From: Haemonchus contortus
Lineage: Eukaryota > Nematoda > Chromadorea > Rhabditida > Trichostrongylidae
Assembly (NCBI GenBank): GCA_000469685.2
Contig: LS997563.1
Span: forward strand, 11,682,940-11,746,939
Length of the DNA stretch: 64,000 nt
Direction: 5' to 3'
Below are positions 35,268 to 46,888 of the stretch, one piece after another. Each line of letters begins with the position of its first letter. Positions within the stretch are counted from its first letter, which is position 1. A program made the translations under genes and the position numbers. Under the pieces are notes generated by a model. The model was not told where the DNA came from. It ran no database searches and saw nothing but the letters and a program-made list of their open reading frames with translations.

Positions 35268-35502
35268 CAGGAATACCGAAGACTTACCTTCCACAATCGA
35301 ACACCACGTCGATGTTCATCTAACTGACGATAACCATCTTGACAAATGGGACGACAACTTACTGATTCCAGCGATTGGAGAAGGAGAAGAAAAATTGCTT
35401 ATCCACTGCATTCTTCTTGAATTATGGGTCATTACTGTGGAAAAATTCGCTGAATTACTAAAAATTACAGAAGGAGTGTGTGTAAATGAGATGGCGGCCT
35501 TT
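35268..35502 (+). CDS. Candidate single exon, unknown protein
   Basis: An open segment bounded by AATGCAG on the left and a GTAAGC donor on the right. It reads NTEDLPSTIEHHVDVHLTDD, then EGEEKLLIHCILLELWVITV and ITEGVCVNEMAAF. Codon use looks plausible. A following acceptor (TTATTGCAG near 35573) could add ESLRRSSVKR. The rest of the gene was not found and no family is recognised. Confidence 0.3.
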
Positions 35503-35959
35503 GGTAAGCACTTGCACTAACATTTCCAGCGATAGTGCCTTATTTCATTTCAATCGCTGAATTGTTATTGCAGAGAGTCTGAGGCGCAGTTCAGTAAAAA
35601 GGGTGGTATTTGAAATTGCATGCAACTGCACATCAAATTGATGGGTGCCTGTTGGGCTCAAGGTTTTTACCGTTCTAGATCGAGTCAGTTAGAGCAATTT
35701 CCATAGACAAGCTAATTTCACCATAAATCTACTTGCAAACAACCTTCATATAGCCCTAATCTATTGCGTGAAATGCCATTAATGATGGAACAGAATCAGA
35801 AAAAAGCAAAAATTAAATGTGCAAAGAAAAAACCTGTGGTTCTGTTGACATCCCCTCAGGGTCTTTTTTTAAATCCTAACTTAAATTTGAAGAAGCCCTC
35901 GGAGGGTACATCATCTCCACACCATTGGAGAAAAAGCGGAGTTCTCGTTCAGTTTTCTT

Positions 35960-36230
35960 TCCAGGTGGTGTGCTGGTGAATGGCGCATAATCACACATGC
36001 ATGGTCCGGAGATCGTGTTCCGGACACGTGATTTCTTATACGAACCAAGTCTATCGATCCTCCGGGGCCGGCAACGTGGTTCCAGACTCGAGCGGTAGGG
36101 TAAAAGCATTGTCTTGAGCACCGCCTGAGTACCGAGTATAGCCCACACTCATAAAAACGCCAATCCGATTCTAAATGGAGACGGTTGCTATTGCGCTCCC
36201 CAGAAACGGGATTGATACTCCGGAAGAACA
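35960..36230 (+). mobile_element. tRNA-derived SINE copy 6
   Basis: The head GGTGGTGTGCTGGTGAATGG and TCACACATGCATGGTCCGG are followed by the body (GGGTAAAAGCATTGTCTTG; AACGCCAATCCGATTCTAAA). The tail differs from other copies. Boundaries are approximate. Confidence 0.7.
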
Positions 36231-37555
36231 CGTACTCTCTACCCTTTCGAAATGTTTCCACAAATGTAACAGATTTGGTAGATCTGACTCTGAAGTATGC
36301 CAATAAAGAAAGTTTAGTAAACCAATCCTTTTTTCGACTAATCGAGCCCATCGCATGTCTAAGCATGAATAAATGCTACTGATGGCTTTGGACTAACGTC
36401 AAGACATTGAATAATGTGTACGAATGGTGAAGATGGCGAGTGTTGGGAAAAAAAGCGAAAAAAACATCTTTGAATTAAATTCAATTATTTTACCACGATG
36501 TCACGCTTTCTTGTTGTTTTTATGCTCTCTATGGTATCCATAAGGTTTCTTATTGGAAAAAGTAGAATCCCAATAAACTTTCAAACGTAGCGCTGAATTA
36601 GTAGAGTACATTCTGTTTGTTTATCGAATCTCAATTATTCATAGACAATCGAGGCCCTGTGGCCATCTGCGCCTCTCCGAAAACGATTTAGCTCGTCATT
36701 TATGTGCTCGTCAAATGCAAAATTTGTCTTTGCTCTTTTAATTTCTACAGTACAACTCGGAATTACTGGTAAAGTAGAATTTCGATGGTGACTTCGAAAC
36801 ACTAGAAGCAATAGCTCTAATATTACACCCATGACATACCGACTCTCATGTACCGATTGTATATGCTACTCTTAGCGAAAAATTGGCAATGATTCCTGAC
36901 CAATCGCCCTTAGCTCCTCTGAAGAATGCTGCCTACCAGCACCCTGCCATACTTTCTCTACGCCTTTCCCGATTTCTACAGACTTTGAGGGAGTTCAGGT
37001 CTAAGTTTTTAAGAAAGGACATTTTCCTATAAGGGCATGCAGAAAAACATCTTCGTGTCAAGTTCTGTGGGAATATAAAGCCGTTCTAAGCGTCTGATTG
37101 AGTGGACGGTTTGCTCGAGTCACAAATACTAACAATAAGCTTCAATCGTTTTGGGTGTTGGAGCAGAAGCATAACGAAAACTTTCATGATCGATTTGTTC
37201 CACTGACGGTTTGGCTACATCATCCAGGATGCTTTTCATCATTGTGTGGGATTTTGCAATCAGTATTGACAAAAATTCGTTTGACTTTTTCGCTGCTGTG
37301 CATCAGCAACTTCACCCTAGATCGTGGCCCATAAAAAATTCGTTTTTTTCCTTTCCCTGCCGACTGATCCGTTTCCTGTCGTATCAGTGGGGGTAAATCA
37401 AGTTTACGACTAATGACTGCGTATTTTTCTAAGTACTCTGACAATTATCTTGAAAGTCAAATACCCGTCTTCCGAAGTGATTCGTGTTCATGGATAAGGT
37501 ACCTGAGTATTTTATGATCAATATATTATTGAATAATTGGTACTTTTTCTCTATA
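36231..37555. other. No recognised gene
   Basis: Short open frames only. A plus-strand frame near 37.1-37.4 kb overlaps a minus-strand frame of similar length and neither has splice support. Confidence 0.45.
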
Positions 37556-37558
37556 AAA

Positions 37559-37852
37559 TGAAATTATAGAGGATAAAGTCGTTGGGCGTCAACAATCCCG
37601 AGTTAGGGATGGGCCCCGCATTCGACTTCCATTCAGAGTTGTACTGGAGTAATGTATGCTTACGTGGCCTGCAATGAGTTGCGATGGCCAAGCCAGTGCT
37701 TTTATCCTCCCGGACAAGTCTAGAATCAATTAACCGTCCCCGGAGTGATGGCGCGCTTAGTTGGCTTGGGCGAATATCGATCCGGGTTTCGAACCTGTGA
37801 GAATGCATGAGCGATGGTGCGCCACTTGCCACTTCACAATTCTGCCCTTAAA
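37559..37852 (-). mobile_element. tRNA-derived SINE copy 7, near full length
   Basis: On the minus strand: the A-box region GTGAAGTGGCAAGTGGCGC, the B-box-like GGTTCGAAACCC, the body CGGGAGGATAAAAGCACTGG, and the tail beginning GACGCCCAACGACTTTATCC. The opposite orientation to copies 2, 5 and 6 shows dispersed insertion rather than duplication. Confidence 0.8.
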
Positions 37853-37859
37853 AAATGGA

Positions 37860-38595
37860 ATCAAAATTTCCCGTGATATATACAGGAAATTTCCTTTGTT
37901 GCTAACAGCATGTCTCAACAGAAATTATTGTTTCAGGTGTTAATGACTGACCTGCGGTGATAGTGGTTTCCTTGTTGAGTCCCTTATTGAGCCTATCGAT
38001 TATATCCTCGAATCCCTGGTCTGCCTCTAATCTGTTTTTCTTTATTATGAGCGTGAAGTGATATTTCTGCATGGGATGGGGCACTTCAAATCTCGTCTGA
38101 CGAATCTTCTTAACTGACGCTAATCCCAATGTTGTTCAGAATCTAACGCCTAGGTCTTCTGTGGACAATGTTGCGAATCTTCCTTTTCTCATCATTTCTC
38201 CTCTCTGATGTGAGCGTTCTACTCCCTTCCCATCCTTTCTGCTGCCAAAAGTTCGAAGTACTTCTGCATCTTTAATCGTTCCCTAAGTAACCAGACTTAA
38301 GGATCCCAACAAGGGTTCAGAGTTCAATCGTATTCCTACTTCTGCTGGCGACTCCTGCCAGGCAACTAATCCTGCGGATTACAGAATGTTCTTCAACAGT
38401 TCATTGTGTTTGCTCACCGCCTTAGTTCCGTTTGATGAATGCCCTTCGCGTTTTAGAACCCTGAACTGTGTGATAACGACTGGGTAAAACTCAAGGATAA
38501 AAGTGGGTAAAACCCGGGAATAAAAGCCACTTCCAAACTTCCGGGCCATCTATTTCCCTCATGTGCACTAGCATTCCACCCACCCTCAATCTGCC
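37860..38595. other. No recognised gene
   Basis: Non-coding as far as I can see. A short minus-strand frame at 37.9-38.13 kb has no recognised motif. Confidence 0.4.
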
Positions 38596-38598
38596 ATT

Positions 38599-38895
38599 TC
38601 AAATTTCCAATCGATGGGCACAAAAACATAGCAATCTGCTCTCAACATCTAGAAAAAACATATTCCCACTGAAACCTTCCCAAGTTAATTCTCCCAGATC
38701 TACAGCCATGTAGGTTTGGTATATCGAAAAATGGAACACTTGCTCTTGAGTTGAGGAGCTGTATACGACAACTGAAATATCACCCAGTGAATACTCACAG
38801 CTAATATCAATCCCATTCACATAAGCGCTGGCCAAGTGGGCAGAACCCCATAATAAACGCCGTCGAACCACGGCAAGTCGTTGAACCAGCACGAT
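38599..38895 (-). CDS. Candidate exon, unknown protein
   Basis: A minus-strand frame of about 100 codons preceded by a CTGTTCAG acceptor and ending in a stop at 38599. It reads AYVNGIDISCEYSLGDISVV, VVYSSSTQEQVFHFSIYQTY and MAVDLGELTWEGFSGNMFF. The GDI...VFHF spacing recalls the C2 domain of PTEN-like phosphatases, but the flanking sequence does not fit and I do not assign it. No further exon was found. Confidence 0.3.
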   Translation of the reverse strand: MVLVQRLAVVRRRLLWGSAHLASAYVNGIDISCEYSLGDISVVVYSSSTQEQVFHFSIYQTYMAVDLGELTWEGFSGNMFFLDVESRLLCFCAHRLEI

Positions 38896-38901
38896 TTTCA
38901 A

Positions 38902-40140
38902 ATGGCTGAACAGAATGTACTTTTTTCGAAGAGAATCTCAACCAAGGTCAAGCGTAGGATGGTTTTTCCTTCCAACTAACACGACCGTCTGCAACCTCTC
39001 CCTCCTCCTATAGCCGTTAGGGGAGGATCTGGGAAATCTATACTGCGTAGCTGGTAAGCAGAGGATGATTCATTGAGTTCAGGCTTTGTTGTGTTTCTTC
39101 TACCGGCCCTTTACTATGGGCCAGGCAACTCTCCCAGATATGAACGTTGTCACCACCGACGCTATACACCACAGGTCGGCAATGAGTGGAAATCAGGGTC
39201 CCGTCCCGGAATCGTCAGGCCCTTGAGTCCAAAATTCATTGACGATCTGTGGTTGATGGTGCTCAGGCTTTGTCGCCCGTTCGCCTTTTCGGGCGGGGCT
39301 TGCGGCGGCACTTTTCGCTCGGGCGCTCTCCCACCATCCATCGGCGGTCGACCTCACACTATCTCCCGCCGCAATTTATTCCCGTTTCACAAGGTACATT
39401 GCTTGCCTCGTTCAATCACAAATTCGATTCATGAGGAACAATTCCATACTGTTCGATTCCTTACAACGTATGTGTTAACGTTCGGGCGAATCTTCCCAAG
39501 CCAAAATGGGAGCAGAAATCGCCTTCATCGTCTCCATCGGATGTGTCCTTTCGAATTTGATATCCGTGTCCACGTTATTTGTTCACACGTCCAGTTTTTT
39601 ATTTCGATATTCCAGAACATTCCCTATCTTCTCAACTTTTTTCTCTCCTAAAGCACTTTCACGCTTGAAGAAGTTTTATTCGAACTGGGAGCTTTAACAT
39701 TTTCAAAATGCTCCCACACGTTCTGAAGGGATCACAGGAACCAACTATGAAGGGGTTTATTGAAATTGCAAAGTAGTATTTCCTAAGAGACATCGGCCCG
39801 TTTTTTGCTACCGCTCGTTATTGTAGTTTCCCAGTCGCGCTAAAGACTTCCATCGAACAAGGTCGTGTCAAGATTCATTAACTGCTAAGAGCTATTTATA
39901 TTTGACCTCGTTACGAGTGATCCCACGATGTCATCATAAAAACAGCTTGTCTCCCACGTTCTCACGATTCCCGCAGGTCAAAGGACTCAATTTTCGAGTT
40001 TGCACTGCAAGAATACACAGCGAGCCCGACAACCACTGGGACAGTTCAACTGCGGGACTGTCGCGACCATTTGAAGCGGCTTCAAAAGGGCTCAGTTTCA
40101 AGAAATAATATGACCAATATTTAATGAAGAAACTGCAAAA
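38902..40140. other. No recognised gene; longest open frame in the window not supported
   Basis: The 192-codon plus-strand frame at 39073-39651 sits in a GC-richer patch, has overlapping frames in other phases and shows no domain. A segment at 39.98-40.09 kb looks like a dispersed nematode repeat, which cannot be confirmed without other copies. Confidence 0.35.
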
Positions 40141-40535
40141 AGTGAGGTGGAAATATGGTGGGGGAAGGAGGGGAGGGGGGGGGGGGTGGGGAGGCACCAC
40201 CCTTTTCCAACGCTTGGGCCCATAGAAGGAACTGTAATCGAAATTACTTGTGCTTAGAAACGGTCCTTAGTCAAAGGAATATAGTTTCCACCTAAAGCTT
40301 AGCTGGGGAGAAGCAGCGAAGTGGGTGAGACGTGCAGTAACCCCGTGCAAAAAGTGGGGATGGGGTAAGATCAGAACATTCAGTTGACTCGCCCGCCCCG
40401 GTGCTCCTTTCCTTGTAAGGCTTAGTTATAAAAACAATATTTTGCAGCTAAGAAATGTTCCTGAAGACCGTTAAAGGTTTTTCAAGTCGGCTACCCACCA
40501 CCACCTCCACCCCCCCCCCCCCCCCCCCTTCCACT

Positions 40536-40717
40536 GAAACGAAAATTCAGCCCGGCACTCGGCTCTTACAGTAACCCCCTGGCTTACCCCACCGCCCACC
40601 CCCGTGTCCTTGCCCAAAGCCCCTTTTCGACGCGTCGTATATGTGACGGGCAAAATCTTGCGTGTTAACACGTGCCGGATTACTGTAAGAACCGAGTGCC
40701 GGACTGAATTTTCGTTC
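40536..40717. mobile_element. Small inverted-repeat element (MITE-like)
   Basis: Arms of about 38 bp, 40536-40574 (starting GAAACGAAAATTCAGCCCGG) and 40680-40717 (its imperfect reverse complement), enclose about 105 bp of GC-rich sequence. A run of about 19 C lies immediately left (40510-40528) and a G-rich run lies at 40162-40190. No clear target duplication, no coding capacity. Confidence 0.6.
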
Positions 40718-41655
40718 CTGTCCCCCCTTCCTTGCGCTCGCTCTAGCGCTCCATGTTGAAGAGGAGGGTGCCCCACCTCTAACCACGTTTTCACCCGAGC
40801 GATTTACCAATGGGGTCATAAGAAAAGTAAAAAATTTAAAAAAATTATACATGACTTCTTCTTTCGTAGGTCTATGGGTTGGACTTCCGAGCAGACAGTA
40901 CACGAATTCATAGCTAGCTGGAAAAAGTCACCTACAAACCTGAAATTGGCTACAAATTCAACTGGGCTCAGTCGTGGGAGATAGTACGGTCAGTAATTTA
41001 TGAAGAAACTGCAAAAATCGAAGTAGTTTACTCCCGCGGCGATCACTAAAAGACGCCGAATAAGTTGGGCGGATTACGGTTCACGCCGGCGTTCCAGGAG
41101 CCATATCGTTGCGGATACGGTGGATACCAATACCTTTGGTATCAGATATTTCTCAGATTCCCACGTCTCCTTCCGAATCTTTTCACCGTCCTAGCCACCG
41201 CCCTAACGTTGTTATCATTTCCATGTGTGCTTCCTGACATTCATATCACCCGAACGTACTTATTGCTTGCTTGAATGTTTCTTTTATCACTTGTTATTGC
41301 CGACGGTTCATTTACACTGAATACGTTCTCTGAGCCAAAATACTCCACCTAATGCCATAAAAATAGGAAACTACTGTCTGTTCTTCACATAATCACTCTG
41401 TTCTTCCCATTACTCTCCAAGAAGAACTGGTACAATTATGAACCGACTTACCCGAATGGCTTCTTTTTTGACTTGCGAGTACCATTATGAAGTTGTTGTT
41501 GTGGCATTTACGCATGTAGTTAGTTGTTTTTTCCGTTTGCGTCAGTGTGAACAGCCTGTCGTAAATCTTTCGTTTAACGCGACCACTGAATAGCTCTCCG
41601 AAACCACTTATTCGTCTACGTGTCGGCACTGGCGCTCCCCGTTAAACTGTGCCTT
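40718..41655. other. Upstream region of the MICAL gene
   Basis: No recognised gene. It shares a TATGAAGAAACTGCAAAAA segment (about 41000-41017) with 40118-40138, so the inverted-repeat element may lie inside a larger repeat. The promoter of the following gene is expected here, but I cannot point to an element. Confidence 0.4.
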
Positions 41656-41659
41656 TCAG
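41652..41659 (+). promoter_or_regulatory. Candidate splice or trans-splice acceptor before MICAL
   Basis: CCTTTCAG ending at 41659, 41 nt before the chosen start codon at 41701. It could receive a spliced leader or close a 5' UTR intron. A short upstream ATG (41660, ATGTGGGATGGACTGTAA) follows directly. Confidence 0.4.
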
Positions 41660-41700
41660 ATGTGGGATGGACTGTAACGATACTTGAACTCGGAAAAACT

Positions 41701-44700
41701 ATGGCAGCTTCTTCTCTCTTCGATAACTTCATTACTGCATCAACATTTCGTTCAATACAAAATTCTTTCTATCAACTATGTGTAACACTTGACATCGACC
41801 CTTCGGATGCCATCAACGTCTACCCAAAGTATGTTCTTCCTTTCTCTTATGCATGAAAGAATCGATCTTTTGCTTCCACCAGCTCCTTTTTTCATGAAAT
41901 AGCTATTTTTGTTCAATCTCCCATGCAGGTTACTGTATGTACAAAAAACGGCTATTTGGCTGCACAGATTTTTCCTCCAAATGCACTGCACTCTTAACGA
42001 AGTTGCACTGTACTTTCGCTGTCTTTTATCTATTTCTAGTAATTCCGCTTTTTTTCGTTTTCTAAAAGCCGCATTCAGTCTTTGCGTAGGCGACATATGG
42101 CGTCCGCCGGTGACGTCTTAACCCCCGCAATCAAATTATGGGTATTGATCCAGCGCAGGCTAGGCACCACAATGGGGCGTCGGCAATATGCCAACGCAAA
42201 GTCTGAATGCAGTGACATATTCACAACTTTTCAGAATGGCTGCACTTTGACAATAGCGTTGGTGGAGAGGGGGAAGGAGTGTGAATTGATAATCATGTGT
42301 TTTAGGTGTTGGCTTCTACTCGTGGTTTCTTTACATTCACTCTTTATATGGTAGTAAGGTGATATACCGACTGTAGCACCAAATTGATCCAAAATCGCTT
42401 GAGCCTTTGATTTTTTGATTCTGTTAGTGATCGGTTTTGGTCTCCTTTACTCTAGCATCTCTTAATTTACACACAAACGGACCAACAAGCAGTGGCTTAC
42501 CTGTATGTAAGTATGTACCTTCTCCAATTTTTTGCTGAAGTACCTGCATAGAAGCAAAAGCTGCCTCTAATAGGACCAAGGGTTGATTATGTATCGTGAA
42601 ACAATTAGTGTTATAATAGTTCGAACATGTCGTCACTATTCAGTAAGGCGAAAACTGCTTTTGCGGCGTTTAGAAGATGCTGCCGTTTCATTTTGTCCCA
42701 ATTGGGAAGGGAGAAGTTATTTACTCAATCTGATATGAATGTTATGAGGACACTTTTATGAAAACGTGACTGCTAACAAAGGTAGTAAACATCTGCCCAC
42801 GATATCAGTTGCATTCTTATCTTGCTTTTGTCTGGTAAACACACCAATTCCCCACGAGGTGCTGGGGTCGCAGCAGGAGGTGTCTGAAGTAGATGTCTCT
42901 AAGAATGTGTGTAATAGAGGGGTTTATCGGAAAGTGCAACCGTTGACATGATGGAGATTTCATGGGAGGTCTGTACTATCAGTCTAATTTGACGATTTAT
43001 GTCATCCTGCATTTTTGTTGCGTTGGGAGATTTGCAGCCACTGGGGCAAATACTCGCTGTCGAAGAGACATGGGGAAGGCGCTATTAGCTTTGATAAGAG
43101 AAGTAAAGAAACTCAAACGGAAAGCCGAAACCTATCTGCGATATGACCTACGTCGTTAAACGAATAATGGGAAGCGGGAGTCGTGACTAGTTTTTTTTTG
43201 TTGGTAAAGTCGTGTGCCGTTGCCACTGACAATGGGAAGCGAAGTGAGTGAGTCAGTGGCATTTCTGCACTGCAGCATGCACTTGCACTTTTTGGTAATG
43301 CGTTCCGTTCGCATTTTTTACCTATCCCACGTCCTTTCAGGCTTCGATTATTAAATGACTGGAAAGCTCAAAAGCTCTGGAAATTGTTGGACAAGAAATG
43401 GGAACTGGCTGAATATAAGAAACAAAAAGCTGGTGAACTGCTCAATGTTCTCGTTATAGGAGCAGGTCCGTTCTTGCAAGGATTAGGCCATCGTTTATAT
43501 TGCAGTGCACGTTAGCGTTTTTAGGGCCATGCGGTTTACGATCGGCTATTGAATGTGCTTTGCTGGGATGTCGAGTGGTTCTTGTGGAGCAACGAGATCG
43601 CTTCAGCCGAAATAACGTTTTGCATCTGTGGGAATTCGTTATTCAAGATTTGAAATCACTAGGAGCCAAAATTTTCTATCCCAAATTCTGCACCGGTAGC
43701 ATAGAACATATTAGTGAGTATTTACATTTTTGCTAAAAGCTGATTACGGCGTGTTTTTTTACACCGATTTTCTAGGCATACGTCAGTTGCAGTGTATACT
43801 CCTGAAGGCAGCACTTTGTTTCGGAGTTCAAATTCATGATTCTGTTACATTTGTGCAGCTACTTTTCCCCAAGAAAATTCACAATGCTGGTAAGAACCAT
43901 TCCTTCCTACCCTTTACCAATCCCAGTGCCTTCCGTACATAAACTTTGTACCAGTAGCAAGTAGTATATATTCTCAACTTTTGAGGTAAAAGTGTAGCAA
44001 TTTGCAGTTACGGGTTTTCGAGCGTGTCTAGAACCTAAAGGGCATATTCTTGCTGACTACGATATTGACGTCCTTATAGGAGCTGATGGCAAGCGAAATA
44101 CTATACCAGGTGTGTTTTATTGCAAAATTTCTGTCTCTTAGCCATTTGAAATTGAAAGAACCGGTTTATGTTGAAAGAACTCGTCTATAGCATGTTCAGC
44201 TAGTTGCATTGATCTCCTCTCGCTTCATTTCAAGTTTCACAGTCCCTCTCCAAAGAGGAGTGCGAAGCCGCCGATTAAAATAACGGCCGAGAGTCACTCT
44301 ACCGTGCTTTCCTACATTTGGGATAGTCTTTATTGAATTCGGTTGCGCCTTTCACATTTGTTCGGTTTGAAGGGATTGCATTGCGCGGGGGACGTAGAAA
44401 TTCACCTAAGAGCGACACAATTCCTGTACGACTTACCGAAAACGTTCCCACTTCTGGAAAGTTTCCAACCTCATCGCGATGTCGCTATTCCCGCTTGATG
44501 GAGGAGTCTTTTGTAAGATTTTGAAATAAATTGCCCCCCTACCAAATACTTTTTCTGGTTCGTCTGAGAGTGTATAAGGGGATCGAATCTTCACGAAACT
44601 ACCAACCCAAGGGCTGTTGATCAAGCACATTTCTAGGAGAGGGGCTTATGGCGTAAACACTATAATCTGTATCTTTTTATAGGATTCCCTCGCGAGGAGA

Positions 44701-46888
44701 TGCGTGGGAAATTAGCTATTGGAATAACAGCTAATTTCGTTAACAACAAGACGCCTGCCGAGGAGAGGGTCCCCGAAATAAGGTATAGCAGACATTTTCT
44801 TCTTAGGGAATTGACTGGAATATAGATTTGTAAAAAACAATAATATCGTTTCAGTGGTGTTGCATACATTTTCAACCAAGCATTCTTCAAAGAAATGTAT
44901 GCTAAAACAGGAGTCGATCTAGAGAATATCGTTTACTACAAGGTAGGTATCATAAGAATAGAGTTGGGGTGCAGTGGAACTTTGACGAGTAGAATTCAGG
45001 ACGACACTCATTATTTTGTAATGTGTGCAAAGAAACAAAGCCTATTGGATATGGGAGTCATCCTCCAGGTAAGCCTTGTGAATGAACGTATACTGGTGCA
45101 TGGTTTAGCGCTGGATTCTGTAGCCATGAATTACTCGATTGCAGGATAATGATGATGTATCCAAGTTACTATCCAGCGAAAACGTTGACCAAGAGGCGTT
45201 GTGTCGTTATGCACAGGCTGCTGCCGATTTTGCCACTAATGGTTCGTCTCAGCTCTTTCTATCCATAACGGCATGAGAACTTCTTTACCATGTCTTTCTA
45301 TCTCCTTATTTCTGTTCTCGAGAAATTTCAATCGAACTTACAAGTTCATATGGCGTTTGGACCGTTTGTTTTGATTCTGGGTCGTAGAATGTGGGGTTTG
45401 CAATGGCAGAAACTTGAGTTGAAAGATAGAACACCTAAGCGTAAATGAAAGATAGAACACCTAAGTGTAGAGAACAACCTAGGCTTGTTGTATGTTAAAA
45501 AGCCTGTCGCTGCAGTGATCCACTTGGAAAGCGGGTCCTATTTTTGATGAAGGCCGTCATGCCCATATCGCCCGTAACAAACTGACGAAGAAAAAAAAAT
45601 TATTGTTACACACGCATGTCTTCCTTTAAGAGCAGGTTGAAAGCGTGGACTGAGAGAATGGGGCGGTATCCAATGTCTACGTTCTTCCCACTAATCGGTT
45701 CCAGTAAATTGGTTATGAATGTAGCTGGCAAAGCCGTATCATCCGTTCATCCTAAAGCATTTCTATCTCCACCAAGAAGGGGTATAAGTGGGTAGATTGT
45801 CGTACAATACGTTACTGATTGATGGTCACCATAGTAGCATAGCTTCCACCTTTTGTCGGAGTTGGATCACTGCGTCTTCAAGAGGCAAAGTTATGGATTT
45901 CATGATAAGCAGACAGATACACGCGTATTTATGTGCGTACATACATAAACAGTTGTGTATAGTGTGCTATTAGCATGTTTTCTTCATGCAAAACTGCATC
46001 GTTAAACATCTGGAGACCAAAGTCGTAGACGGAGACAGCGTAAAAGAAACGATTGAATGCTAAAAATGGTTGATGGGGAATCGAATGGAGAAGTATTGAA
46101 GGGCTAATAGTTGTTTTTGCTGGAGTCGAAATAAAATAAGCACTGCTTCTAAGGTAACGCTTTTTTCAGGGAAATTACCTGCCCTGAATTTTGCCAAAAA
46201 TCACCGTGGAAACGAAGACGTAGCCATGTTCGACTTCACCAGCCTGTACTCGTCCAAATGTTCTGTACGTCTCGTAGAGCGAATGAACAAATGTCTTCTG
46301 ATGGGTATTGTTGGTGATTCGTTGCATGAGGTGGGTTCCGAATCGCTTAGTTGCCCTTGAGCCCTTCTTTTCTCTTGCGCCTGGCTTCTTGTTTTGATTT
46401 ATTTGTTCAAAGATTGGTTGAGCAAGCTCTACTGTCCTCCGATGTTTCTCGGTTCAAACATCACTTGAAAGTGATCAACTTAGAAAATACAATTTTTGCA
46501 GCCGTTCTGGCCAACTGGATCGGGCTGTGCTCGCGGCTTTCTGGGAGTCCTTGATACGGCATGGTTGATTAGAGAGTACGGATTAAACAAAAGAGGTTTG
46601 TTAACTTTTAGTTTTCAGTTTCTTTTCAATGTTGTATCTTTTCCAGGTCCGCTGGAAATGATAGCAGAGCGGGAAAGTATTTATCGATTGTTGGCTCAGG
46701 TCACTAAGGATAACATGAATAAAGCCATGAACAAGGTTCTGATCTTATTTATTCTATGTCTATGATTTACTCAATGACCAGTGGATTTCAGTACACAATT
46801 GATCCGAGGACTCGGTACGTGTCTCTGGAGTCAACTCTACAGCCCGAGGATGTTGTTCAAATTGTGAGCTCTGACAATCCCAGATTAG
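41701..46888 (+). other. MICAL exons 1-13: FAD monooxygenase domain
   Basis: Exons: 41701-41828, 43341-43465, 43525-43713, 43776-43889, 44008-44109, 44683-44782, 44855-44942, 45000-45068, 45145-45241, 46170-46330, 46502-46595, 46647-46735, 46792-46888. Visible motifs: the dinucleotide-binding GAGPCG split across exons 2 and 3, [64 protein letters not shown], and the second flavin motif GIVGDSLHE followed by [15 protein letters not shown]. All residues I would expect for FAD binding are present, so the domain looks intact. The first intron is 1.5 kb and the ninth 0.9 kb; the rest are mostly under 600 bp. Confidence 0.9.

Noticed and set aside
35911..36366. 151-codon minus-strand frame
   Set aside because: It runs antisense through SINE copy 6 and has no motif.
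38599..38895. PTEN/tensin-type C2 domain
   Set aside because: Only a short GDI..VFHF stretch resembles it. The preceding sequence does not match and no phosphatase domain is nearby.
39073..39651. Longest open frame in the window (192 codons, plus)
   Set aside because: No domain, no splice context, overlapping open frames in another phase, and GC-rich composition that lengthens open frames by chance.
40471..40903. Two overlapping minus-strand frames of 107 and 118 codons
   Set aside because: They are produced by the C-homopolymer and the inverted-repeat element. The glycine and proline runs are translations of low-complexity DNA.
41776..42096. 106-codon minus-strand frame
   Set aside because: It is antisense to MICAL exon 1 and its first intron.
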